The position numbers and the translations under genes are program-made. Below are positions 9,188-18,500 of a DNA stretch of 64,000 nucleotides, in pieces. Each line of letters starts with the position of its first letter. Positions within the stretch are counted from its first letter, which is position 1. Origin of the DNA: Bifidobacterium asteroides (GTDB taxonomy: Bacteria > Actinomycetota > Actinomycetes > Actinomycetales > Bifidobacteriaceae). The notes under the pieces are model-generated. The model was not told where the DNA came from and searched no databases. It saw only the letters and a program-made list of their open reading frames with translations. The stretch is taken from contig NZ_QGLL01000009.1 of assembly GCF_003202695.1 (NCBI RefSeq), positions 186,001-250,000 on the forward strand, read 5' to 3'.

Positions 9188-9861
9188 GAACGCTCCGAGG
9201 AACCTTCGGCCGCTTCGGCGAATTGATCCTCTTGGTAGGCGTAGATGAAAGGCAGCCGCCGCCGGGATCCGTCCACCGGATCGACCACCTGAATGCTGCC
9301 GTCAGTCCGGCCTCCCACCAATGAAGCGATGGCCAGCGTCTTCGCTCCCTGACGCTGGATGATCCCGCAGTCAAGATTGAGCTCGTTGTCCTTGTCCAAG
9401 GTGACCAGGGATGAGGTCTGCACATAGGATTTCCGGCCCAGCCAGGCGTCCAGCAGGATGACACGTCTGCCCTTGATGGACGGGCCTTTGATGGAGGGGT
9501 AGACGAAGTCCATAACGAAAGCGTCCAGATCCTGCCCACGCGAGGCTGCAGCATGAAGCATGGCATCGGCCAGTGGCACAGCAGCGGCGGTCAAGGCTCC
9601 AACTGCATCGAAGTCGTCGACTGAATAGCCGGCATCTTCCAGGGTGTCCAGAAGAACATGCCCGGCCAGTTCGGCCCCACGGTGATGGAAAGTGACCCCG
9701 CTCAGCTCAGTGAAGGGACGCCCGCCAATCTCCTCGGCCAGGAGTTCACGCAACTGGTCAACCGGCCCAGGCAGCTCCGTGTCCGATTCACGCCCGACCA
9801 GACCAGGCGACCCCGTGGGCCTGAAGGATGAACCCTCTTGTCTCTTCGTTGCCTCGTTCAT
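9184..9861 (-). CDS. Phosphoribosyltransferase-like protein (orotate PRTase-like), altered PRPP motif
   Basis: The 225-residue protein resembles the type I phosphoribosyltransferase fold as found in orotate PRTases: a small N-terminal lobe (RELLAEEIGGRPFTELSG), a GALTAAAVPLADAMLHAA helix-loop that corresponds to the pyrophosphate region, and a candidate PRPP motif at ~127-140. That motif reads VILLDAWLGRKSYV where active enzymes have a hydrophobic strand, two acidic residues and TTGGT. The second acidic residue and the TTG loop are missing. A conserved lysine-rich insertion (SIKGPSIKGRR) precedes it. It starts 37 bases after rmuC with no clear ribosome site and overlaps the methyltransferase gene by four bases. 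It may be a non-catalytic or differently specific paralogue. Confidence 0.6.
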   Translation of the reverse strand: MNEATKRQEGSSFRPTGSPGLVGRESDTELPGPVDQLRELLAEEIGGRPFTELSGVTFHHRGAELAGHVLLDTLEDAGYSVDDFDAVGALTAAAVPLADAMLHAAASRGQDLDAFVMDFVYPSIKGPSIKGRRVILLDAWLGRKSYVQTSSLVTLDKDNELNLDCGIIQRQGAKTLAIASLVGGRTDGSIQVVDPVDGSRRRLPFIYAYQEDQFAEAAEGSSERS

Positions 9862-9898
9862 GCTTATCAGATTAGCGCCGGAGGCCCCTAAGCGGCGC

Positions 9899-11251
9899 TC
9901 ACTGCTCCTGGTCGGGCAGGACCTCCGGGGCGGTCAGCTCTTTGATGTTGCCCCTGTCCGAATCGATCACGCCGACCGATTCGATCACCTTGGAGGGGTC
10001 CATCTGCTGCAGCTTGCGGGCGGTGACCAGTACTCGCGACTCCAGGGAGGAGGCAAACCTGTTGTAGGCGGTAACCGTGGCAGTGATGGAGCGGCCTAGC
10101 TTGTTGGCCCGCTCGCCCAGAACCACAAAGCGGTCATAGAGCTCATGGGTAAGCGTAAAGAGAGTGCGGGCATCCTCGGACAGGTTCTGCTGTTGCCAGG
10201 CGTAGGCCACCGACTTGAGCACTGCCCAAAGGGTCACTGGCGAGGTCAGGGCCACTTTCTGCGCAAAGGCATCGTCCATCAGCGTGGGGTCCACCTCCAG
10301 GGCGGCCTGCAGAAGGGAGTCGTTGGGAATGAAAGCCACCACGAAATCCGGAGCCGTTTCGAAGGCGTTCCAGTACTCCTTGTCAGCTAGGACCTTGACG
10401 TGCTCGCGCAGGGCCCGGGCATGTGCCTGGAGCAGCTCGTCCCGGCGGCGCAGCTCGTCATCCGAGGCTGCGTCAGGGATCTCGCAGGCCCGCTGGTAGT
10501 CGGAATAGGGGGCCTTGGCATCGATGGGAATAGTTTTGCCGCCGGGCAAGTGGACTACCATATCGGGACGCAGGACGCGACCGTCCGAGGCTGTGACCAC
10601 CACCTGGGTATCAAAGTCCACATGCTCCATAAGCCCTGCCGACTCGACGATATTCCTGAGCTGGGCTTCGCCCCAGGCGCCGCGCACCTTGTTGTTGCGC
10701 AGGGCCGAAGCCAGGGAGCTGGTCTCCTTGTCCAGCCGCCCCTGCTGCTCGCCCAGACTCTTGAGCTGCTGTCCCAGGGAGCCCATCTCCTGTTTGCGGC
10801 CCTCCTCGATCTGGGCCACCTTGTGTTGGAGGGCGTCCAGGTTCTTCTGCACGGGGGCCAGCGCCGAGAGCACCTTGCTCTCCTCCTCAAGGTTCTGAGC
10901 CTGCCTGCGTCGCTTCTCCTCTTCCTGAGCCTGAGCACGGCGACGCTCCTGCTCGATCCTGATCTGCTCGGCCTGCTGGGACTGGGCCAGCTGGGACTTG
11001 ACAAAGGAGAGCTCGCGGTTCAGGCCATCCACCTTGGTCCGCGCCTCCACCAGAGCCGCTTCGGATCCGCGAAGCCGGTCCTGGGCCTGATCCAACTGCG
11101 AGCGCAGCTCATCCACTTGAACATCAGCCCCCATGCTGACGGCCCTGCGGCCCTGGGCACGCCCCAGCACATATCCGGCTAACCCTCCCAGGACCATACC
11201 GATCAGCAGAAGAAGCACCACCATGACCACTGACGACGTAGAATCGAACAT
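9899..11251 (-). CDS. rmuC: DNA recombination protein RmuC
   Basis: RmuC is a membrane-anchored protein with a PD-(D/E)XK-like nuclease core that limits DNA rearrangements at inverted repeats. The 450-residue product has one N-terminal transmembrane helix (VVMVVLLLLIGMVLGGLAGYV, ~8-28), a charged coiled coil (~45-165), then the RmuC domain with WGEAQLRNIVE, RPDMVVHLPGGKTIPIDAK and YWNAFETAPDFVVAFIP. The ATG at 11251 has no ribosome site; it lies inside a palindrome that matches a LexA box, and TAACTA 6 bases upstream could be a -10 element, so the message may be leaderless. It is the first gene of the minus-strand string. Confidence 0.92.
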   Translation of the reverse strand: MFDSTSSVVMVVLLLLIGMVLGGLAGYVLGRAQGRRAVSMGADVQVDELRSQLDQAQDRLRGSEAALVEARTKVDGLNRELSFVKSQLAQSQQAEQIRIEQERRRAQAQEEEKRRRQAQNLEEESKVLSALAPVQKNLDALQHKVAQIEEGRKQEMGSLGQQLKSLGEQQGRLDKETSSLASALRNNKVRGAWGEAQLRNIVESAGLMEHVDFDTQVVVTASDGRVLRPDMVVHLPGGKTIPIDAKAPYSDYQRACEIPDAASDDELRRRDELLQAHARALREHVKVLADKEYWNAFETAPDFVVAFIPNDSLLQAALEVDPTLMDDAFAQKVALTSPVTLWAVLKSVAYAWQQQNLSEDARTLFTLTHELYDRFVVLGERANKLGRSITATVTAYNRFASSLESRVLVTARKLQQMDPSKVIESVGVIDSDRGNIKELTAPEVLPDQEQ

Positions 11252-11257
11252 ATGTTC
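11246..11257. promoter_or_regulatory. Probable LexA (SOS) box overlapping the rmuC start
   Basis: The 12-base perfect palindrome GAACATATGTTC, preceded by C on the plus strand, matches the actinobacterial and Gram-positive LexA operator GAAC-N4-GTTC. It covers the rmuC start codon (ATG at 11251-11249). TAACTA at 11263-11258 on the minus strand is correctly placed to be the -10 box of a leaderless rmuC transcript, so LexA bound here would block the transcription start. The divergent gene at 11428 is 170 bases away and is less likely to be affected. Confidence 0.6.
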
Positions 11258-11427
11258 TAGTTAACCCCGAGCGCTGGACCCGGAAGCCGGGTCGTTACGG
11301 CAGGCTGTCGACGATAATTCGAGAATTCGTTTTTTCCGCAAGGAATCGGCCTTAAGACCGGCGTCGGGCCGCAATGCAGGGCAGAATAGGGAACATCGAG
11401 GGGTTGTAGCAAGACCGAAGGAGATCC

Positions 11428-13491
11428 GTGGGTATCGATATCTTCCTGGCGATAGCCGATCTGGTCGTGGCCTGTGCGGTCACCTGGCTGATCCTCTGGT
11501 ACTTCCTTATGCCGTCGTCTCATGTCAGCGGTCAGGGTGCAGGCGCAGGCTTTGCCGCGAACTTTCCTTGGCGCGATCCCGAGAATTGGGGCCAATGGGG
11601 GGCCGATCTGGACTCCCGCAGCCATCGCCTGATCAGGCCGACCATCGTCAGCGCCCTGCTGACTGCGCCTGTGCTGGCTCTGGATCTGTTCGATCGTTTC
11701 GGACCCGACATGATCCCTTCATGGCTGGCCAGCCCTTGGGTGCAGGCTATTCTGATAACCCCAGTCATCTTCTACTGCGGCCGCGAAATACTCATGGACG
11801 GATGGAAGGCCATGACCGAGCATCGCTGCACCCCTGACCTCCTGGCCATGCTGGCCACCAGTCTGGCCTACCTGTATAGTCTGGCCACATGCTTGGCCGG
11901 ATCTCTGTTGCCGGAGGGCTCACGGTCCCCGTACTTTGATCTGATCGGCGTGGTCATCACCCTCCTGCTGCTGGCCAGAGTCATGAGTACCAGAATAGAA
12001 GCCTCCCTGGTGGCATCCTTGAACCATCTGATGCAGATCCAACCAGCTTCAGGCCTGGTGGCTGATCCCAAGCACCCGCAGACAGTTCCTGACCAGGTCC
12101 TTGAACGTGATCGAATCCGCCCAGGCGATCTGCTCCTGGTGCGCACAGGCGAGCGTCCAGCCGCTGATGGGGTTGTGGAGTCGGGGTCGGCCCTGGTTGA
12201 CGAAAGCGAGCTGACCGGCGGCGACCGCCCCAGGGCATGCGGACCTGGCGACCGAATTCTGGCCTCAAGCAAGATTCTGGAGGGGCGACTGTCCATCCGT
12301 GTGGACGCCGCAGGCGACAACACCTATGCAGCCAAGCTCGTGAAGATCATCCCCCGGGCCCTGGTCGAGCGCTCCCCCGGCATGCGCAGGATGGACCGGA
12401 TTGTCCACACCGCCATCGCCCTGATCATGATCCTGGCTGTCTGGACCTTCATGCTCTGGCTTATGCTGGGGCCGCAGCCCCATCTGGCCCACGCTGTAGG
12501 CAATGCCGTCTGCGTACTGACCATCGCCTGCCCCGCCGTCGCATCCATGACCATCCCCATGGCTTTCCGGACCAGCTTGGAGACAGGTCTGGCCCACGGT
12601 CTGCTCTTCACCTCGCCACGAGCCATGAACCACCTGGGCCAAGTACGCACGCTGATTCTGGACGATTCATCCCTACTTGATCCCAGCAACCCGGAAGACC
12701 AGGGAGTCCACGCGGAATCGCTCACTCGGGCCGCGACCCATCTGCGCTCCTTGCGGGTGGGCAGTCTGATCCTGGACGGAAGTCCCCAACCGGACGACAG
12801 GATTGAGCGGGCAGCACGTCAAGCGGGCGTAGATATGCTGATTACCCGGCTGACCCCCGAGCGCAAGCGCGAGTGCCTGGACCGGCTCAATCACGACCTG
12901 ACCCGAACCAGCAGGGGCGTTCCGGCGGATCCAGCCGGTCAAGACGCCGCCTCCTCTGGGCGGCAGAGCCAGACCAGGCTGGTGGCCCTGGCAACTGCAG
13001 CAGCCGCTGATCATGAGCTGACAGCCAAAGCCCGGGTAAGCATCGCTTTAGGGCCCCAAGTTCAAACTGGCGCAGACGGCACAGACCTGCTGCAACCGGA
13101 TCTTATTCTGCACCAGGGCGACTTGGACGGAACGGGCAGGGCCATCGAGCTGAGCCGAGCCACCGCCCAGGTCATCAGACAGAACCTGGTCTGGTCCACT
13201 GTCTACAACCTCGTCACCCTGGTCCTTGCCACTGGAATCTGCCAACCCCTCCTGGGCTGGATGCTCAACCCTATGATCGCAGCAGTAGCGGGGGCCATGT
13301 CCACCATCCTGGCCATGCTCAACGTTCGTCGCCTGCATCGGCTGCGACACCTGCGCCGCCGCTGGCTGCACCTGGCCCTGGTTGACACTGACCAGCTTCC
13401 GACGGTGGCGGCACGACGCCCCCAAGTCATTGTCGACAGCCAGTGGGAGTCCATGCAAGAGGGCAGAGATCCGGCGACCGCTATGGACTGA
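11428..13491 (+). CDS. P-type ATPase-like membrane protein lacking catalytic motifs
   Basis: The 687-residue protein is built like a P1B heavy-metal ATPase but cannot be a normal pump. Paired N-terminal helices, the actuator domain (RIRPGDLLLVRTGERPAADG, VDESELTGG) and the transmembrane pair around VCVLTIACPAVASMTIP are recognisable. The actuator TGE loop is TGGD (263-266), the membrane CPC is CPA (368-370), the phosphorylation motif DKTGTLT is DDSSLLD (412-418), the ~130-residue nucleotide-binding domain is absent, TGD is LDG (449-451), and GDGIND is ATAAAAD (522-528). A helix pair closes the C-terminus. Start is GTG at 11428 after AAGGAG. The frame is intact over 2 kb, so it is maintained; a regulatory or scaffold role is inference. 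Confidence 0.75.
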   Translation: MGIDIFLAIADLVVACAVTWLILWYFLMPSSHVSGQGAGAGFAANFPWRDPENWGQWGADLDSRSHRLIRPTIVSALLTAPVLALDLFDRFGPDMIPSWLASPWVQAILITPVIFYCGREILMDGWKAMTEHRCTPDLLAMLATSLAYLYSLATCLAGSLLPEGSRSPYFDLIGVVITLLLLARVMSTRIEASLVASLNHLMQIQPASGLVADPKHPQTVPDQVLERDRIRPGDLLLVRTGERPAADGVVESGSALVDESELTGGDRPRACGPGDRILASSKILEGRLSIRVDAAGDNTYAAKLVKIIPRALVERSPGMRRMDRIVHTAIALIMILAVWTFMLWLMLGPQPHLAHAVGNAVCVLTIACPAVASMTIPMAFRTSLETGLAHGLLFTSPRAMNHLGQVRTLILDDSSLLDPSNPEDQGVHAESLTRAATHLRSLRVGSLILDGSPQPDDRIERAARQAGVDMLITRLTPERKRECLDRLNHDLTRTSRGVPADPAGQDAASSGRQSQTRLVALATAAAADHELTAKARVSIALGPQVQTGADGTDLLQPDLILHQGDLDGTGRAIELSRATAQVIRQNLVWSTVYNLVTLVLATGICQPLLGWMLNPMIAAVAGAMSTILAMLNVRRLHRLRHLRRRWLHLALVDTDQLPTVAARRPQVIVDSQWESMQEGRDPATAMD

Positions 13492-13521
13492 ATCCACAGA
13501 GAACAGTCTGCGGCACAGAAA

Positions 13522-13558
13522 GGGGTCGGCACCCGGGGATGATCCCGGCGCCGACCCC
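13522..13558. terminator. Terminator-like hairpin between convergent genes
   Basis: GGGGTCGGC (13522-13530) pairs with GCCGACCCC (13550-13558), with further inner pairing through ACCCGGGG. It lies between the ends of the ATPase-like gene (plus) and clpB (minus) and could serve both; no long T-run follows. Confidence 0.6.
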
Positions 13559-13594
13559 AATTCATGAGTCATGAATGCTGATTGCAGCCTGGCC

Positions 13595-16402
13595 TCAGTG
13601 AGACTGGCCCTGGCCTTGATCATCGCCACGCGCGGCATGACGGCCTCGATCATCATCACGTCCGCCATCGCTTTGATCGCCAGCAGCCTGCTCGGCGTCA
13701 CCTGTTTCGGCGTCACCATCAGCAGTCACACCGTCGACCGTGACCGAGTCGTCTACCAGATTCTCGGTAGGCCAGGCAGTCAGCTCCAGGTGGTCGCCTC
13801 CGGTCTGGTCCACCAAGACCGTATCGCCGTCGTGGACCTTGCCAGCCAGCAGCATCCTGGCCAGCTGATCGCCCACCTCGGTCTGCACCAGCCGACGCAA
13901 GGGTCGGGCACCGAATGCCGGATCGTAGCCCATGTTGGCCAACCACTCCCTCGCGGAGTCGGTGACGTCCAGGGTGATGCGCCGATCGGTCAGCCGCTGG
14001 GCCACCTGACGGACCTGAATGTCCACAATGGAACCCAGCTCGTCGCGGGTCAGGGGGTGGAAGATGACCAGATCATCCAGACGGTTGATGAACTCGGGCT
14101 TGAAGTTGGCCTGCACGGCATCCATGACGGCCTTGCGCTTGCCCTCCTCGTCCAGGTCGTCCCGGACCAGGAACTGCGAGCCCAGGTTGGAGGTCATGAT
14201 CAGGATGGTGTTCTTGAAGTCCACCGTCCTGCCCTGACCGTCAGTCAGCCTGCCGTCGTCCAGGACCTGCAGAAGCAGGTCAAAGACCTCTGGGTTGGCC
14301 TTCTCCACCTCGTCGAAGAGGACCACCGAGTATGGCCGCCGACGCACAGCTTCGGTCAGCTGGCCGCCCTCCTCATAGCCGACATAGCCGGGGGCAGCGC
14401 CGATCAGCCGTGAGACCGAAGCCTTCTCCATGTACTCTGACATGTCGATGCGGACCATAGCCTTCTCGTCATCGAAGAGGAAGTCAGCCAGAGCCTTGGC
14501 CAGCTCTGTCTTGCCCACTCCGGTGGGACCCAGGAACATGAAGGATCCAGTGGGCCGGTCGGGATCGGCGATACCGGCACGCGAGCGCCGGACCGCGTCG
14601 GATACCGCATGGATGGCCTCCTGCTGGCCGACCACCCGCTTGCCCAGGTAGTCCTCCATATGCAGAAGCTTCTCGTTTTCGCCCTCCATGAGTCGTCCCA
14701 CAGGGATGCCGGTCCAGTCAGCAACAATCTCTGCCACGGAATCCGCATCCACATGATCAGGGACCATGGGCTCCTGTGCGGGGCCTCCAGCGATGTCAGC
14801 TCCCTCGGGACCTGCTTCATTGGCGGCATTCTTAGCCTGCTCGGCGGCATTCTCCGCTTGGGCCAGCTGCTTGCGAATGCCAGGGATCTCTCCGTAGAGG
14901 ATGCGGGAAGCCTTCTCCAGGTCGCCCTCACGGGTGGCCTTGTCGGCCTCGACCCGCTTGGCATCCAGCTGAGCGCGCAGGTCGCCGACCTTGTTGTGGC
15001 CAGCCTTCTCGTTCTCCCAACGGGCCTTGAGGCCGCCCAGCTTCTCGCGGGAATCCGCCAGCTCGGCCTGCAGCTTGCTCAGACGGTCCTTGGAGGCAGG
15101 GTCATCAGCTTTCTTCAGCTGCATCTCCTCCATCTCCAGACGGGTGACGCGGCGTTGAAGCTCGTCAATCTCCTCAGGCTGGGAGTCCAGCTCCATCCGC
15201 AGATGGGCAGCGGCCTCGTCAACCAGGTCAATGGCCTTATCGGGCAGCTGGCGACCAGAGATGTACCGGTTGGACAGCGTAGCTGCCGCCACCAGGGCGT
15301 CATCCCCGATGGTCACCTTGTGGTGAGCCTCGTAACGCTGCTTGAGACCACGCAGGATGGCCACGGTATCCTCCACGGAGGGCTCGCCCACGAAGACCTG
15401 CTGGAAGCGGCGCTCCAGAGCCGGATCCTTCTCGATGTTCTCCCGATATTCGTCCAAGGTGGTGGCGCCGATCAGACGCAGTTCTCCTCTGGCCAGCATG
15501 GGTTTAAGCATGTTGCCCGCGTCCATGGACCCTTCGACGGCACCCGCCCCGACGATGGTGTGGATCTCATCGATGAAGGTGATGACCTGACCGTTGGCGC
15601 TCTTGATCTCATTGAGAACGGCCTTGAGACGCTCCTCGAATTCGCCACGGTATTTGCTGCCAGCCACCATAGAGCTCAGATCGAGGGAGATCAGTCTCTT
15701 CCCCTGCAGGGTGGTGGGCACGTCGCCGGCCACGATACGCTCAGCCAGGCCCTCGACCACGGCCGTCTTGCCCACGCCGGGCTCGCCGATAAGGACCGGG
15801 TTGTTCTTGGTCCGCCGGGACAGGATCTGCATGACACGGCGAATCTCCTGGTCCCTGCCGATGACCGGGTCCAGCTTGCCCTCCTTGGCCTGTGCAGTCA
15901 GATCGGTGGAGTACTTCTCCAGAGCCTTATAGGTGCCCTCGGCATCTGGGCTGGTCACCTTGGCACCGCCGCGCACTTGTGGCACGGCCTTGCGCAGGGT
16001 ATCGGCCTGCAGACCGCTTCGGTTCAGAATATCGGCAGCCTGCGAGGGACCTTGGGCGATGGCGATGAGCAGGTGCTCGGTGGAGACGTACTCGTCACCC
16101 ATGGCCTGCATTTCCTTCTCCGCCTGGGCAAGGGCCATGCTGAGCTGACGGCTGGCCTGGGGCTGCGAGGCCGTGGAACCACTGGCCGACGGAAGGGCCA
16201 CCAAGGCCTGACGGACCTCGGCTCCGACCCGCTGGCTGTCGCCGCCGGCCGCCTGGATCAGTCCAGGAACCACGCCGGACTGCTGACGCAGCAGCGAGTC
16301 CAGCAGATGGAGCACATCCACCTGGGGGTTGCCAGCCGCCGAGGCCGACTGGATAGCATCGCCTATGGCCTGCTGAGCCATGGTGGTGAAGTTTTCGTTC
16401 AT
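13595..16402 (-). CDS. clpB: ATP-dependent chaperone ClpB
   Basis: Hexameric AAA+ disaggregase that works with DnaK to rescue aggregated proteins. The product is 935 residues: N-terminal Clp repeat domain (~1-150), AAA-1 with Walker [10 protein letters not shown] and [10 protein letters not shown], the coiled-coil middle domain (~400-540, unusually Ala/Glu-rich), AAA-2 with Walker [10 protein letters not shown] and the C-terminal D2-small domain (FGARPLRRL). It is longer than typical ClpB because of a ~65-residue acidic, Asp/Gly/Gln-rich tail ending in a His/Arg patch. Start ATG 16402 follows GGAGGATG; an upstream in-frame ATG at 16462 would add an unrelated leader. A HAIR element 110 bases upstream indicates HspR control. 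Confidence 0.96.
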   Translation of the reverse strand: MNENFTTMAQQAIGDAIQSASAAGNPQVDVLHLLDSLLRQQSGVVPGLIQAAGGDSQRVGAEVRQALVALPSASGSTASQPQASRQLSMALAQAEKEMQAMGDEYVSTEHLLIAIAQGPSQAADILNRSGLQADTLRKAVPQVRGGAKVTSPDAEGTYKALEKYSTDLTAQAKEGKLDPVIGRDQEIRRVMQILSRRTKNNPVLIGEPGVGKTAVVEGLAERIVAGDVPTTLQGKRLISLDLSSMVAGSKYRGEFEERLKAVLNEIKSANGQVITFIDEIHTIVGAGAVEGSMDAGNMLKPMLARGELRLIGATTLDEYRENIEKDPALERRFQQVFVGEPSVEDTVAILRGLKQRYEAHHKVTIGDDALVAAATLSNRYISGRQLPDKAIDLVDEAAAHLRMELDSQPEEIDELQRRVTRLEMEEMQLKKADDPASKDRLSKLQAELADSREKLGGLKARWENEKAGHNKVGDLRAQLDAKRVEADKATREGDLEKASRILYGEIPGIRKQLAQAENAAEQAKNAANEAGPEGADIAGGPAQEPMVPDHVDADSVAEIVADWTGIPVGRLMEGENEKLLHMEDYLGKRVVGQQEAIHAVSDAVRRSRAGIADPDRPTGSFMFLGPTGVGKTELAKALADFLFDDEKAMVRIDMSEYMEKASVSRLIGAAPGYVGYEEGGQLTEAVRRRPYSVVLFDEVEKANPEVFDLLLQVLDDGRLTDGQGRTVDFKNTILIMTSNLGSQFLVRDDLDEEGKRKAVMDAVQANFKPEFINRLDDLVIFHPLTRDELGSIVDIQVRQVAQRLTDRRITLDVTDSAREWLANMGYDPAFGARPLRRLVQTEVGDQLARMLLAGKVHDGDTVLVDQTGGDHLELTAWPTENLVDDSVTVDGVTADGDAETGDAEQAAGDQSDGGRDDDRGRHAARGDDQGQGQSH

Positions 16403-16511
16403 AGAGCATCCTCCAACATTCTTCGGCGGGGCCAGCCGAGCCAGTCGGATAGTCCCCGTCACGGGTTCATCTGTCTTCTACAACAGCGAAAGAAGGATGC
16501 CTATTCCCAAA

Positions 16512-16532
16512 CTTGAGTCCAATAGGCTCAAG
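16512..16532. promoter_or_regulatory. HAIR element (HspR operator) upstream of clpB
   Basis: CTTGAGT (16512-16518), 7-base spacer, GCTCAAG (16526-16532) matches the HspR-associated inverted repeat CTTGAGT-N7-ACTCAAG with one mismatch. It lies 110 bases before the clpB start, the classic place for heat-shock repression by HspR in actinobacteria. Confidence 0.85.
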
Positions 16533-16561
16533 TTTTTTAAGTTCCGTGTTTCTACCGCTTG

Positions 16562-17377
16562 CTATTCGTCGATGACCACATTGCGCAGGTACCCAATCCC
16601 CTCCACGCAGACCGTGGCCTCATCACGGTTTTTCAGCGAACCAGAGGCGTGCGGGGTCCCGGTCATGATGACGTCGCCGGGCAGCAGGGTGGCGAAGCTG
16701 GAGATGAAAGCGATCTGTTCAGGAATGGAGTGGATCAGATTAGCGGTGGTGCCGCTGGCTTCGGGAACCTCTGCTCCGTTGAGCTTGAATGAAATCCTCG
16801 CATCCCGATAGTCCAAGTCGGTCTCGATCCAAGGCCCAAGAGGGCAGGCGGTGTCGAATCCCTTGCAACGGGTCCACATAGGATCATCCTTCTGCAGGTC
16901 ACGCAGGGTCACGTCATTGACGCAGGTGTAGCCCAGCACATAGTCCATGGCCTTGTTGGCGCTCACCTTCCGAGCCATCCTGCCCATGACGACAGCTACC
17001 TCTGGCTCATAGTTCATGTCTTTGCTGTACGAGGGCTTGACGATGGGATCGTCAGGGCCGATAACCGAGGTGGAGGGCTTCATGAAGAGCATGAGCTTCT
17101 CTGGAGGCTCCGGATTCGAGGACTGGCCGCGCTCGGCCATGTAGGCGGCATGAGCACGGTAGTTCTTGGCCGCCCCGTAGATCTTGGAAGGAATGACCGG
17201 GGCCAGAAGCCGCGCATCCTCGTCGTCCAAGGGGTAGCGCTGGCCGGTGGGCTCGACCTGCTGGCCGGTCAGGGGGTAGCCGCTCAACTCGACCAGATAG
17301 TCCTTGCCGTCCTGCTTGTCAGTTTGAACAAAGGCGTATCGTGGGGTGTCCTTGTAGGAAAAGCGTGCGATTCTCAT
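16562..17377 (-). CDS. Fumarylacetoacetate hydrolase (FAH) family protein
   Basis: FAH-fold metal-dependent hydrolase, isomerase or decarboxylase acting on a 2-oxo acid; the substrate is unknown. The 271-residue protein shows the FAH hallmarks: KIYGAAKNYRAHAAYM, FMKPSTSVIGPDDPIV, the metal-binding acidic pair in YEPEVAVVMG, GYTCVNDVTLRDLQ and the C-terminal LLPGDVIMTGTPHASG. N-terminal ~65 residues form the usual cap domain. It lies 66 bases downstream of the YggS gene on the same strand, which suggests one transcript. The HAIR element past its end belongs to clpB. Confidence 0.85.
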   Translation of the reverse strand: MRIARFSYKDTPRYAFVQTDKQDGKDYLVELSGYPLTGQQVEPTGQRYPLDDEDARLLAPVIPSKIYGAAKNYRAHAAYMAERGQSSNPEPPEKLMLFMKPSTSVIGPDDPIVKPSYSKDMNYEPEVAVVMGRMARKVSANKAMDYVLGYTCVNDVTLRDLQKDDPMWTRCKGFDTACPLGPWIETDLDYRDARISFKLNGAEVPEASGTTANLIHSIPEQIAFISSFATLLPGDVIMTGTPHASGSLKNRDEATVCVEGIGYLRNVVIDE

Positions 17378-17443
17378 AGGGCACAGTCTAGCCCCAGGCG
17401 GGGCCTCCTGACAGGTTCAGGCTCCGAAACAGACAGCGGCCGG

Positions 17444-18256
17444 TCAGATAAAAGCCCGTGGGCCGAAGATGGCTGTGCCTACACGGACCTCGGTCGATCC
17501 CTCTGCCACCGCATAATCCATGTCTCCGGTCATGCCCATGGACAGCATAGTGCAGGCGTCGGTGCCCGGCTCCCCCGAATCCCTGATGCGATCGCGCAGG
17601 CCGCGCAAATGTGCGAATCCGCTTCTGATGACCGCCTCATCATCCACATGTGCGCCGACGGTCATCAGCCCCTTAAGCTGGATCCCCTCCATAGCGGCCA
17701 GCTCGTATGCCAGATCCAGAGCCTGATCGGGGGTGCATCCCGACTTGGCCTGCTCGCCGGACTCGTTGACCTCGAGGAGTATGCCCGCAGTTGTGCCCGC
17801 AGCCAGTGCCCGCGTGGCCAGCTTTCGAGCCAGCGAGGGCCCGTCGACTGACTCGACCGTGTCGACATATGGCAGGATCTTATTGATCTTGTTGGATTGG
17901 AGCTGCCCGATAAGATGGAAGCCCACGCTGGATGAATCACTGTCTGCAGCGTCAGCGCCAAGAGCCAGCCCCCTCTGCCGACAGAGCTCCAGCAATCCCT
18001 GGGCCTTGGCAGTGACCTCCTGGGGGCGGTTCTCGCCGATTCGACGCACCCCGGCATCAATGGCTGCCATGATCTCGCCTACATCGCGGGTCTTAGTGGC
18101 CGCCAGCAGCATCACCGAGCCTTCTTCTCGGCCGACGGAGTCCTCAGCTTTGGCGATCCTTTCAGCTACACGCTTGACCCCTTCCGCAATCTGCCTGGCT
18201 CGCTCCTGGCTGATCTGCCGATTGCCCAGATCCTTGTGGTCCATATAGGCGACCAT
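17444..18256 (-). CDS. YggS-family pyridoxal-phosphate homeostasis protein
   Basis: Member of the COG0325 / PLPBP family, a single-domain alanine-racemase-like barrel that binds pyridoxal phosphate and controls its cellular level rather than catalysing a reaction. The 270-residue protein has the PLP lysine in LLAATKTRDV (~53), the IGENRPQEV block (~74), WKxHLIGxLQxNK seen as FHLIGQLQSNKINKI, LLEVNESGEQAKSG and, near the end, SMGMTGDMDYAVAEGSTEVRVGTAIFG. The start at 18256 has AAGGAGGT 7 bases upstream. It is followed by the FAH gene. Confidence 0.92.
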   Translation of the reverse strand: MVAYMDHKDLGNRQISQERARQIAEGVKRVAERIAKAEDSVGREEGSVMLLAATKTRDVGEIMAAIDAGVRRIGENRPQEVTAKAQGLLELCRQRGLALGADAADSDSSSVGFHLIGQLQSNKINKILPYVDTVESVDGPSLARKLATRALAAGTTAGILLEVNESGEQAKSGCTPDQALDLAYELAAMEGIQLKGLMTVGAHVDDEAVIRSGFAHLRGLRDRIRDSGEPGTDACTMLSMGMTGDMDYAVAEGSTEVRVGTAIFGPRAFI

Positions 18257-18500
18257 GACCCGCTACCTCCTTAGAAATCCGGAAGCCTTGACTGAGGCCA
18301 TGGTAGCCAGTGGCTCATACTGGAATTCACTCGAATCTCGGGCATCAAACAGCAAGACTGATGAACCGGAATCCATGAGTCACCTTACAAGGTCACGAAT
18401 ATTGCTCTTCAGCAGTCGCTCAACAAGAATTCCCGCAAGCCTGAAAGTCATCAGGCAAGCACTTTCGGCAAATCATCAGCGCAGCTCAGGGCCGGAGAAC
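18257..18500. other. Intergenic region, no gene seen
   Basis: This 244-base gap lies between gluQ and the YggS gene, both on the minus strand. It must hold the YggS promoter. I see no tRNA, strong hairpin or riboswitch-like structure. Confidence 0.4.

Noticed and set aside
14609-16516. 635-codon open frame opposite clpB
   Set aside because: Lies entirely antisense to conserved ClpB sequence; leucine/glycine-rich shadow translation.
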